Positions 1-10,200 of a DNA stretch of 64,000 bases are shown here, one piece after another. This DNA comes from Natrarchaeobius chitinivorans (GTDB taxonomy: Archaea; Halobacteriota; Halobacteria; Halobacteriales; Natrialbaceae), in the NCBI RefSeq assembly GCF_003841505.1, contig NZ_REGA01000002.1, positions 310,001 to 374,000 of the forward strand, given 5' to 3'. Each line of letters opens with the position of its first letter. Position 1 is the stretch's first letter. Below the pieces are notes generated by a model, which did no database searches, was not told the DNA's origin, and saw only the letters and a list, made by a program, of their open reading frames with translations. Position numbers and translations under genes: made by a program.

Positions 1-669
1 TACTTCCTTCCGTTGAAGATTCTGACGGAGAACCCGGCTGACCTCCCGGCAGAGCAGCGTCTGGCAGCCTACGAGATGCTGATGTACGAACTCAATCGCA
101 CCCATCTCGGTCAGGGAATGGACATCTGCTGGCACAACGAACACGAGGTGCGGGTCACCCCCGCCCAGTACCTCGAGATGTGTGCGTGCAAGACCGGTTG
201 CCTCGGACGGATCGTCGCTCGACTGGCGGCGATAATCACGGATCAACCACCCGAGGTCGAGGAAGCCGTTGCGAACTACGCCGAACTGACGGCGGTCGCG
301 TTCCAGATCGGCGACGATATTTTAGACGTCGAAAACTCGCTTGGACGTGCCGGAGAGTTCGGCAAGGAGTTCGGAAACGACGTCCGCGAGGGGAAGAAAA
401 CGTTGCTCGTTATCCATGCCATCGAAGAGAGTCCTCCGGATCGGGCCCAGCGTCTCCAGGAGATTCTCGAGGCCAACGCCAACACCGACGAGGAAGTGCT
501 CGAAGCGCTGTCGATCATCGAGGAGGCGGGGAGCATCGAGGACGCCCGCGAACGGGCCCTCGAACTCGCAGCGCAGGCTCGCGAAGAGATCGACGGGCTC
601 GATTTCGATGCGGAGACGTCACGAAAGCTTCGGGAGTTCACCCAGTTCGTTATCGATCGCGACGTGTGA
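1..669 (+). CDS. Polyprenyl (geranylgeranyl-type) diphosphate synthase, 5'-truncated by window edge
   Basis: Family trans-isoprenyl diphosphate synthase, which condenses IPP onto allylic diphosphates to make the C20/C25 chains of archaeal lipids and quinones. The reading frame is already open at base 1, so the start and the first Asp-rich motif lie upstream. Visible hallmarks are the MCACKTG segment (K-T-G binds the diphosphate) and the second Asp-rich motif GDDILD near the middle of the retained part, followed by the K-K region (EGKKTLL). The C-terminus is complete (ends VIDRDV). Chain-length specificity cannot be read without the first DDxxD. The TGA stop is also the first three bases of the conserved border TGATACGG of a repeat element that follows directly. 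Confidence 0.9.
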   Translation, partial: YFLPLKILTENPADLPAEQRLAAYEMLMYELNRTHLGQGMDICWHNEHEVRVTPAQYLEMCACKTGCLGRIVARLAAIITDQPPEVEEAVANYAELTAVAFQIGDDILDVENSLGRAGEFGKEFGNDVREGKKTLLVIHAIEESPPDRAQRLQEILEANANTDEEVLEALSIIEEAGSIEDARERALELAAQAREEIDGLDFDAETSRKLREFTQFVIDRDV

Positions 670-748
670 TACGGTCTATTGAAACGATGTACCGACGAGA
701 CCGCGATCCGTCTGCGAACCCACCAGCAACGACGTACAATAGTCCGTC
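670..748. repeat. 80-bp inverted-repeat element, copy D (degenerate)
   Basis: About 79 bp bounded by TACGGTCTATTG and CAATAGTCCGT, an imperfect terminal inverted repeat. It aligns end to end with the better-preserved copies at 12344, 13459 and 33812 (shared border TGATACGG, then ACGATGTACCG). The preceding TGA, at 667-669, is the stop codon of the prenyl synthase gene. The internal palindrome is eroded here. No coding capacity. Confidence 0.7.
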
Positions 749-849
749 TGAGTGACGAGTGACATCCTCCTCGCGCTAAACGCGAATCCCTCCGAACGGT
801 GTCAAACCACCCCACAACGTTTTTCTCGAATACGCTCCCTCTGTGAGTC

Positions 850-2904
850 GTGCCTCTTGCGTTCACGTCGCTTCACGCGGCCTCTCTCGTCTCCGTCGGG
901 CTCTTGAACCTCGCACTCGCCGCCCTGATTCTCGAGACGCGGTCGGACCAGGACGTCCGTCCCCTCGGCGCGTTCCTCGTCGGGATCGCGTTGTGGACGA
1001 TCCCGCAGGGGTTCTTGCTCGTCGAAACCGACCCTACCATCGGGTTCGCGCTGTCGGTCGTGATCAACTCGGGGGCCGTAATCATGGCGACGGGGCTCTT
1101 TCATTTCGCGCTTGCGTACACGGGCCGCACCGACTGGCTCAGGCCGGATCGAATAGGCCTGATCTACCTCGGCACGTGTCTCTGGCTTCTCGTGATCTGG
1201 ACGGACCCGATCCACCACTGGATGCACCAGCCGATGGAGTATACAGAGGTCTTGCTCCCGGTCGTCGAATACCAGAACACCGGCTACTGGCTCTACGTCT
1301 TCTGGAACTGGTCGCTCTCGGCCGGGGGGATCTTCCTCTTTTTCCTCGAGTACGTCAACGCCCGTGGGAGCGGCGTTTATCACAGACAGTCACGTCTGGT
1401 TGTACTCGCACCGCTCATCCCGGGGACAGCGAACGTCTTCGCGTTCCTCGAGGTGACCAGCGTCAACTACTCGGTCTGGGGGTTTGGTGCGACGGGGATC
1501 CTCATCGCCATCGCCCTCTACCGGTACCGGTGGCTCGACCTCGTTCCGATCGCCCGCGACCGAGTCATCGACGAGATGCGCGACGGCTATCTCGTGATCG
1601 ACGACGACCGGCGCGTCGTCGATTACAACGCTGCAGCCCGTTCGATCGTCGACGAGGACGTCGCCATCGGTGAGCCGATACGGACCGTCCTCCCGGAAGC
1701 TGGCACCCTGCTCGACGGCGAACGGACCGAGCTAACGATCTCTCGTGGCACGACAATCGTCGACGCGACCGTCTCGAGCGTCGGCGACGAACGAACCGAG
1801 AGAGCGGTGTTGATGCTCAGAGACGTCACCGAACAGCGCCGGGCCGAGCGACGATTCCAGGCGCTCATCGAGAACGTCACCGACGTCGTCATAGTGGTGA
1901 CTGGCGACGGTCAGATCACCTACGCAAGCCCCTCGGTACACTCCGTCCTCGGCTACCAGCCTGCCGACGTTATCGGTGAGTCGGTGTTCGACTTCGTCCA
2001 CGACGAGGATCGACAGCGTGCCATCGACGCGTTCGACGAACTCCGAACGGGACCCGCCGAGGAGACGCGGTTCGAGTATCGAGGTCGCCACCGCGATGGC
2101 TCCTGGGTCGGCCTCGAGGGAGGATCCGTCGACCTGCTCGACAACGATATCGTCGGCGGAGTCGTCGTCAGTATCCGTGACGTCACCGAGCGCAACGAGC
2201 GCGAGCGGGAACTCGAGCGAACGAACCAGCGTCTCGACGAGTTCGTCGGCCTCATCAGCCACGACTTGCAGAACCCACTCGGATTGGCGAAAAACTACAC
2301 GCGACTGGCCAGGACGTCGGGACGCCCCGAGGACGTTCAGATGGTCGAGGACGTCCTCGATCGCATGGAGCGGATGATCTACCGGTTTCTGTCGATGGCC
2401 CGGGCGGGAACGACCATCACCGAGACCGAACCGGTATCGATTGCTTCCGTCGCCAGGGATTCGTGGGACGCGACGGCGACACAGGGGTCGACCCTCGAGT
2501 GTGAGTTGCCGCCCGACTGGACGGTCGACGGCGACTACCATCGGTTGCGCCACGTCTTCGAGAACCTCTTTCGTAACGCCGTCGTCCACAACGATCGGTC
2601 CGTGACCGTTCGGGTCGGAGCTCTCGGTCCCGAGAGCTGTTCGACCCCGGACGGAGACGAGTCAATTCACGAAGACGAACGGAACGCCACCGTGAATCCG
2701 TTCGGCGTCTTCGTCGAGGACGACGGCGCGGGAATTCCGGAGTCGATCCGCCCGTTCGTGTTCGAGCGTGGCCACACCACGAGCGACGACGGAGCCGGGT
2801 TCGGTCTCGCCATCGTCCGTGACGTCGTGAAAGCACACGGGTGGCGCGTCGCACTCGAGGACGGACGCGATGGCGGTGCGCGATTCGAAATCGTCACGAC
2901 GTGA
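850..2904 (+). CDS. 7TM-PAS-PAS sensor histidine kinase
   Basis: Membrane sensor kinase of 684 residues, GTG start. Residues 1 to about 220 form seven hydrophobic segments of the histidine-kinase N-terminal 7TM type. Two PAS-like domains follow: one around 235-320 (ending before EQRRAERRF) and one around 335-450 (VTDVVIVVTGDGQITY... to DVTERNERE). The HisKA helix holds SHDLQNPLG with phospho-acceptor His near 471. The ATPase domain is intact: N box ENLFRNAVVHN near 572, DDGAGI near 626 and a G2 box GAGFGLAIV. The stimulus is unknown; PAS domains often bind redox or light cofactors, but no LOV cysteine motif is seen here. The next gene, 182 bp downstream on the same strand, encodes a receiver protein and is a natural partner. 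Confidence 0.85.
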   Translation: MPLAFTSLHAASLVSVGLLNLALAALILETRSDQDVRPLGAFLVGIALWTIPQGFLLVETDPTIGFALSVVINSGAVIMATGLFHFALAYTGRTDWLRPDRIGLIYLGTCLWLLVIWTDPIHHWMHQPMEYTEVLLPVVEYQNTGYWLYVFWNWSLSAGGIFLFFLEYVNARGSGVYHRQSRLVVLAPLIPGTANVFAFLEVTSVNYSVWGFGATGILIAIALYRYRWLDLVPIARDRVIDEMRDGYLVIDDDRRVVDYNAAARSIVDEDVAIGEPIRTVLPEAGTLLDGERTELTISRGTTIVDATVSSVGDERTERAVLMLRDVTEQRRAERRFQALIENVTDVVIVVTGDGQITYASPSVHSVLGYQPADVIGESVFDFVHDEDRQRAIDAFDELRTGPAEETRFEYRGRHRDGSWVGLEGGSVDLLDNDIVGGVVVSIRDVTERNERERELERTNQRLDEFVGLISHDLQNPLGLAKNYTRLARTSGRPEDVQMVEDVLDRMERMIYRFLSMARAGTTITETEPVSIASVARDSWDATATQGSTLECELPPDWTVDGDYHRLRHVFENLFRNAVVHNDRSVTVRVGALGPESCSTPDGDESIHEDERNATVNPFGVFVEDDGAGIPESIRPFVFERGHTTSDDGAGFGLAIVRDVVKAHGWRVALEDGRDGGARFEIVTT

Positions 2905-3086
2905 TCGACTGGGTGAGGCGATGGACCGGTGACCGCATAGAGGCGAGTGGGTATCAGGGCCAGACCCGAGTCCTCGCCGACGGTCGTCGAAAGAGATAGG
3001 TTCCTCTCCCCCAAACGTCTGGGGGTGACTCCGGACAGTCGTGATGGGACATCATCCGATTGCCCGCAGCCGTCACGGGTGATACG

Positions 3087-4187
3087 ATGACGGAAACTAG
3101 CTCTCTCGACGTGTTGTTGCTCGAGGACAATCCCGACGAGGCAGTGCTCGTCGAACGGGTCGTTCGCGGGAGCGGAGCGATCGAATCCCGCGGACAGGAC
3201 GCGATCGTAAACGTCGGAGAGTGGCATCACGCCGTGTCTCTCGAAGAGGCGGTCGACGTCCTGGGTCGGACGTCCGTCGACATCGTGCTCTCTGACCTCA
3301 TGGTTCCCGACAGTCGGGGAGTCGATACGATCGCCACACTGGTTGGCCACGCGCCGACCGTACCGATCATCGCGCTGACGTCACACGACGAGACAGTCGC
3401 CGGCACACAGACGATCGAGGCTGGTGCCCAGGACTATATCGCCAAGGGGCAGGTTGAAAGCGAACTCGTGGGGCGGGCGATCCGGTATGCAATTCAGCGA
3501 AAGCAACACGAACTCGAGTTAGTCGAGGCGAACCGACGACTCGCGCTCCTCAACCGGATCATCGGTCACGACGTCCAGCGCGAGATGAGCGTCGCCGTCG
3601 GTCGGGCCGGCCAACTCGGGACACAGATGGACGCCGACGACACCGAAGCGTTCGAATCCTTAAACGACGCCCTCGAAAACGTCGTCAAATTCACCGATGC
3701 GGCCGCGGACGTCGTGACTCTCGTCGAGCAGGGGGCCGAAGATGCCCTCGAGAGCAGGTCGATCGACGCCATCGTCGAGGCGGAAGTCGACCGGTTCACG
3801 CGCGAACATCCGACCGTCGAATTCAGTGTCGACGGGACGGAAAGCGAGGCGACGGTTCTCGCGACGCCGATGCTGGGATCAGTGTTCGAGCACCTCTTTG
3901 CCGAGGCCATCCGACACCACGACCACGAACACCCTCGGCCACACGTCGCCATCGCTGACGACGACGAGAGCGTCACCGTGACGATCCAGGGAGAGGGAGT
4001 CGCCCTCTCCGACGGGCAAGAGGCGTTCCTGAACGCTCAGGGAACGCCGCCGGAAGCCGCTCGTCGAATGCGAACCGGACTGTATCTCGCCACGACCGCG
4101 ATCGAACAGCTCGGTGGGACGATTTCGGTGACCCCTGGTCCGGAGATTGTGGTGGCGCTCGAGCGTTCACTCGAGTCGGATGAATGA
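3087..4187 (+). CDS. Receiver domain fused to a degenerate histidine kinase
   Basis: 366 residues. I chose ATG 3087 because GGGTGAT lies just upstream and the receiver fold starts at once (LDVLLLEDNPDE); an in-frame TTG exists at 3060. The receiver is complete: acidic pocket EDNPDE, acceptor Asp about 70 in DIVLSDLMVP, Thr in LTSHDE and Lys in DYIAKGQ. The second half resembles a HisKA/HATPase module with a His in IGHDVQREM, but the ATPase part is worn: the N box reads LFAEAIRHH with no Asn, and the DxGxG motif is replaced by QGEGVALS. It therefore probably does not phosphorylate and may act as a phospho-regulated docking or phosphotransfer module for the 7TM kinase upstream. Activity state is inferred from motifs only. 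Confidence 0.8.
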   Translation: MTETSSLDVLLLEDNPDEAVLVERVVRGSGAIESRGQDAIVNVGEWHHAVSLEEAVDVLGRTSVDIVLSDLMVPDSRGVDTIATLVGHAPTVPIIALTSHDETVAGTQTIEAGAQDYIAKGQVESELVGRAIRYAIQRKQHELELVEANRRLALLNRIIGHDVQREMSVAVGRAGQLGTQMDADDTEAFESLNDALENVVKFTDAAADVVTLVEQGAEDALESRSIDAIVEAEVDRFTREHPTVEFSVDGTESEATVLATPMLGSVFEHLFAEAIRHHDHEHPRPHVAIADDDESVTVTIQGEGVALSDGQEAFLNAQGTPPEAARRMRTGLYLATTAIEQLGGTISVTPGPEIVVALERSLESDE

Positions 4188-4248
4188 TTGACCTCCTCCG
4201 CGTGAACGCGTGGAATCAATCGGGAGTTGATGTCACGGGGAGTCGATG

Positions 4249-7200
4249 TCAACGCGTTCTGTTAGGGTGATGCGCTAACCGAACAGCGGCAAGCAGCACA
4301 ACGAAGATGGAGATGACGACTCCGAAGCCAGGAACGCTGTCCGAGTCACCATCTGCGTCCACATCATCGCCTCCCTCACCCGGCGTTTCGCTGTCATCGT
4401 CATGTCCGGTTTCGTCGATGCTCGTAGCGGAATCGTCGCCGGGAGCAGAAGCGCCGTCACGGACGGAATCGTCGTCGTCCGAAACAGACGAGTCGTCACC
4501 GTCGTCATCGGACACAGGCGAGTCGTCACCGTCGTCATCGGACACAGGCGATTCATCCTCGTCCACTTGAGACGTATCATCATCTGCTGGTGGTGGAGAT
4601 GACCCGCCGTCGCTGCCACCACTGCCCCCACCATTACTGCCGCCACCGGGCGATCCGGTCGATGATGATGCGACCTCGAAGTCCACCTCGTGGGTCGCCT
4701 CGTTGCCCGCCTCGTCGGAGACCGAGAGGACCACGTCGTAGGCGGTGCCGTCCTCGACGTCGAGCGTTCCCTCGAGCCACGACGAGTTGTACGTGAAGTC
4801 CTCGGTGCGGTCGACGCCGTCGACCTCGAGCGTCACGGAGCTCGAATCGATTCCCGAGTACGGGTCCTCGAACGTGAACTCGAAGTCGACTCCTTCGGTG
4901 TCCGGATCGAAGACAGCCCCGTTAGCTGGGCTCTCGACGACGGTGAGTTCCGGATCAGTCGTGTCCGGGACCACCGCGCCGTACGTCGAGAAGTGCGGGA
5001 CCGTCGCAGTGACGAACGGATCGTCGCCGGCTCGATCGACGTCAGATCCGGCGACGGGGTCCCAGGCGTCGTTCACCTCGTCGTAGTACTGGAGTTTGAC
5101 GTCTTCGGCAACCGCGTCCCCTGGGAGTTCGCTTTCGTCGATCGGCATCGAGATGGTCGCGCCCGCTACGGTGCCGTCGTCCATGTAGTCGTGAAGGACG
5201 TCGTCCATCTCTGCGGAGAGGAATCCGACACCGACGTGGCTATCGTCGACGTTCGCGTCGACGGCGCTCTCGGAGAAGGCGAGGAACAACTCGTCGGAGA
5301 CCACCGCATCGTCGGCGACGTCGAACTCGATCGTCGTCCCGGTCGCGTCGATCGTGATCCCGTCGTCGGCGATCGAAAAGCCTGTGAAGATGACCGCCGA
5401 CGTGGAGTCCTCGGCGGTGTTTCCAGCCAGGTCCGTCCCGGTGGCCGTAATGGAGTAGTTACCCGACTCGTCGAATTCGATGGTCCCCGTGTAAGTTGTT
5501 CCACCCATGCCACCGGAATCCATCGTCACGGTGGGCTCGTCCCCTCCGTCATCGAACGTCGCGTCGACGTCGGGGACCCCCTCGAGTGGGTCGGAGCTCT
5601 CGACGACGATCGTCGCGTCCTCACTCGAGATGTCCTCGATACTGACCGACAACGACGGGTCCTCGGTGTCGACGACGAGCGTTCGGTCGGCGTCCAGTTC
5701 ACCCGGTGTGTCGAACTCATCGATCGCGAGTGCGGAGACGTCGTAGGCACCGTCATCCAGGACGCCCTCGATCGGAATCTCGGCCGACCACACCTCGCCC
5801 GCGACGTGCGTCGCTTCGACCTCGTGGAAGAAGGTCGTCTCCTGGGACTCGACGAAGACGTAGACTTCCTCGATCGGGAGGTCGGAGTCGACCGTCACGG
5901 AGACGGTCGGGTCGTCGCTCGCGTACTCGAGGTCGTGATCGACGCCGGCGCTCGCTCCTTCGATGTCGACTGCAGTGACCTCGACCTGGGGTTCGCTGAC
6001 GGTGACCGTTCCTGCGTTTCGATCGCCGAGGAAGAGTTCGTACGTCCCAGCTGCGTCGGAGTCGAACGCGGCGGATACGTTCAGCCCCCCCAGGTGGTAC
6101 CAGCCCGGCGTAAGCGAGACGTCCTCTGCTGTGTTCAGCGTCACCGTTTCACCGGAATCGTCGTGTACCGCGGTCAGTGCGACCTCGTCGGGACCTTCGA
6201 TCGTACCACTCTGGTAGATGCTCCCGACCACGTGAAACGTCTCACCGTGTGCGACGTCTTCTGCGTCCGCCGATGCCGCGATCACCGTGACGTCCGAGGC
6301 CGCTTCGAGGACCTCGATCTCACCGACATCCCGGTCACCGAGTTCCAGGTCGTACGTTCCCGGATCCATCTCCTCGTCGATCGTCGCGGACAGATTTAGC
6401 CCACCCAGGTAGTACCAGCCCGGCGTGAGCGTCTCCTCCGTCGCGTTCAGCGTCAGCGTCTCCTCGGTCCCCTGGCGTGTCGCATTCAGCGCGATCTCCT
6501 GGGGTCCGTCGATCGTCCCGTTCTGGTACGTGCTTCCGACTACGTGGAAGGAATCGCCCTGAACGACCTCCTCCGCGTCAGCCGACGCCGCGATCACACG
6601 GATGTCGGATTTCGCTTCGAGGATCTCGATCTCACCGACGTCCCGGTCACCGAGTTCCAGGTCGTACGTTCCCGGATCCATCTCATCGTCGATCGTCGCG
6701 GACAGGTTTAGCCCACCCAGGTAGTACCAGCCCGGCGTGAGCGTCTCCTCCGTCGCGTTCAGCGCCACCGTCTCCTCAGTCTCCTGGTGCGTCGCGTTCA
6801 GTGCGATCTCCTGGGGTCCGTCGATCGTCCCGTTCTGGTAGGTGCTTCCGACCACGTTGAAGGATTCGCCCTGAACGACCTCCTCTACGTCTGCCGACCC
6901 CGCGATCACCGTGATATCCGAGGCTGCCTCGAGCACCTCGACCTCACCGACGCTCCGGTCGCCGAGCGTCAACTCGTACGTTCCCGGGGGGAACTCCTCG
7001 TCGATCGCCGCCGTCACGTTCACCCCACCCAGGTGGTAAAATCCTGGGTCGAGCGTCGTCTCCGTCGTGGTCAACGTCACCGACTCGTCCGCAGAACCGC
7101 CTACGGGCGTCGCGTTCAGTGCGATCTCCTGGGGACCCTCGATCGTCCCGTTCTGGTAGGTGCTTCCGACCACGTTGAAGGAATCGCCCTGAACGACCTC

Positions 7201-10200
7201 CTCCGCGTCCGCCGACGCCGCGATCACACGGATGTCGGATTTCGCTTCGAGGACCTCCAGCGTTCCTGCGTCGTGTCCGCCTAGCTCGAGATCGTAGGTG
7301 CCCGGCTCGTCGATCGAGAATGAGATGTTTATCGCACCCAGGTGGTACGTACCCGGCTCGAGGTCGACTTCCTGCGCTCCGAGTTCCATCGGTTCACGGT
7401 TCCCGTCGGTAGGCGTCGCAGTCAGCGGGACGGTCTCCGTCCAGTCGCCGCCGTTTGCCGTCCCGTTCTGGTAGACGCTCCCGACGACGCTCAGATTCTC
7501 GTCTTCGACGACTTCGATCTCCGAGAGCGACGCTGCGATCACCTGAACGTCGGAGGGCGACTCCTCCACGCCGATCGTACCAGCGTCGTGCCCGCCCAAA
7601 GTGAGGTCGTACCGCCCGGGTCCGAGGTCGAACTCGTCGAACGACGCGGAGACGTTCACCCCACCCAGGTAGTACCAGCCCGGATCGAGCGTCACCTCGG
7701 TCTCGTTCAGGGTCACCGTCTCGCCGTCCTCGCCATCTACGGGCGTCGCGTTCAGCGCGATTTCCTGCGGACCGTCGGTCGTCCCGTTCTGGTAGATGCT
7801 TCCGGTCACGTGGAAAGTCTCCGATTCCGTGACGTTCATCTCGGAGGGAGTGGCGGCGATCACCTGAATATCCGAGTAGGCTTCGATCACCGCGATTTCC
7901 CCGACGTGCCGGTCACCGAGCGTGAGTTCGTACGTTCCCGGATCCATCTCCTCGTCGAACGACGCGGAGACGTTCACTCCACCCAGGTGGTACCAGCCCG
8001 GTCGCAGTTCCGTCTCCTCGGACCAGTTCAGTGTCTCCGTCTCACCGTCGGTACCACCCACGGGCGTCGCATTCAGCGCGAGACGCTGTGGATCGTCCGT
8101 CGTCCCGTTCTGGTAGATGGAGCCGACCACGTGGAAGGTCTCGTTCTGAACGACCTCCTCTGCGTCCGCCGACGCCGCGATCACCTCGAGGTCAGAGTAG
8201 GCTTCGAGGACCTCGACCTCACCGACGTCCCGGTCACCGAGCGTGAGTTCGTACGTTCCCGGCTCCATCTCCTCGCCGAACGATGCGGAGACGTTCACTC
8301 CACCCAGGTGGTACCAGCCCGGTCGCAGTTCCGTCTCCTCGGACCAGTTCAGTGTCTCAGTCTTCTCGGTTTCCTGGTGTGTCGCGTTCAGCGCGAGAGT
8401 CTGTGGATCGTCCGTCGTCCCGTTCTGGTAGATGGAGCCGACCACGTGGAAGGTCTCGTTCTGGACGACCTCTTCTGCGTCCGCCGACGCCGCGATCACC
8501 TCGAGGTCAGAGTAGGCTTCGAGGACCTCGACCTCGCCGACGTCCCGGTCACCGAGCGTGAGTTCGTACGTTCCCGGATCCATCTCCTCGTCGAACGACG
8601 CGGAGACGTTCACCCCACCAAGGTAGTACCAGCCCGGCCCCAGTTCCGTCTCCTCGGACCAGTTCAGTGTCTCCGTCTCACCGTCGGTACCGCCGACTGG
8701 CGTCGCGTTCAGCGCGAGACGCTGTGGATCGTCCGTCGTCCCGTTCTGATAAATAGAGCCGACCACGTGGAAGGTCTCGTTCTGGACGACCTCCTCTGCG
8801 TCCGCCGACGCCGCGATCACCTCGAGGTCAGAGTAGGCTTCGAGGACCTCGACCTCACCGACATCCCGGTCACCGAGCGTGAGTTCGTACGTTCCCGGCT
8901 CCATCTCCTCGTTGAACGACGCGGAGACGTTCACCCCACCCAGGTAGTACCAGCCCGGCGTGAGCGAGATCTCCTCCGTCGTGCTCAACGGCACCGTCTC
9001 CTCGGTCTCCTGGTGCGTCGCGTTCAGCGTCAGAGACTGTGGATCGTCCGTCGTCCCGTTCTGATAAATAGAGCCGACCACGTGGAAGGTCTCGTTCTGG
9101 ACGACCTCCTCTGCGTCCGCCGACGCCGCGATTACCTGGACGTCCGAGTAAGCTTCGGACACTTCGATCGTGCCGGCGCTTCTGTCACCGAGGGTGAGTT
9201 CGTACGTTCCCGGATCCATCTCCTCGTCGAACGACGCGGACAGATTTAGCCCGCCCAGGTAGTACCAGCCCGGCGTGAGCGAAATTTCCTCCGTCGTGGT
9301 CAACGGCACCGTCTCCTCGGTCTCCTGGTGTGTCGCGTTCAGCGCGATCTCCTGTGGCCCGTCGATCGTCCCCGCCTGGTAGATGCTCCCGGTCACGTAG
9401 AATGTCTCGTCCTGGACGATCTCTTCTGCATCTGCCGACGCCGCGATCACCTGAATGTCCGTAAACGAGTGCTCGAGCGGGAGCGTATCGACGGTCTGGT
9501 CGTTGAGCGTCAGCGTGACGGTATCGCTGTCGACCTCGAACGCTTCCTCGTCCAGATCCCACTCGAACTCGACTGCGTCGCGGGTGATCCCGGGTTCGAC
9601 GTCGTCGAACGTCTCGTTCGCGATGGATTCTTCCCCGATCTGTTCACCCTCGGCACGCAGTTCGATCGTCAGGGTCCCATCGACGTCGCCGCTGTTGTAC
9701 AGGTTCGCGGTGATCGTCGCCGTCTCATCGACGAGTAGCTCCGAACGATCCACGCTGGCTCCGAAGATCGTGACGTCCGCACTCGCGAGGACCGTTACGG
9801 TGCCTGCACCTACCCCGCCCACCGAGACGTCGTACTCACCGGACGAATCGAACGCGTGTGTGAACTCGACGTCGGTCTCGTTACCGACAGCCAGGTCGAC
9901 GGTTCTGTGATCGGCGACCTCGCCGTCGACTTCGAGTGGGACGACCAGTTCGCCGTCGGCCTCGCCGACGTTCTCGACCGTCGCAGTGATCGTGACGTTC
10001 TCTCCGGTTTCGAGTTCGTCCGGCAACCCGCCTACCTCCAGGACTTCCAGTTCCGGATCGTCTGTGCCGATATCGACCCTCGTGGTATCTCCTTCGGTCA
10101 CTTCGACGCCTTCGACAGTCTGGGGAAACTCGGGACTTTCGTGGTTGACCTGGATCGTGTGCGTCCCGGTTTCGACCTCGAGTTCGTACCAGCCGGATTC

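Noticed and set aside
4690-9249. Long plus-strand open frames (569 and 635 codons) opposite the giant surface protein
   Set aside because: They mirror the repeats of the minus-strand gene, have no domain features, and arise because high-GC antisense frames seldom contain stops.
5990-9465. Regular repeat array as a CRISPR candidate
   Set aside because: Repeat period is about 315 bp and in frame with a protein; no short repeats with unique spacers and no cas genes.
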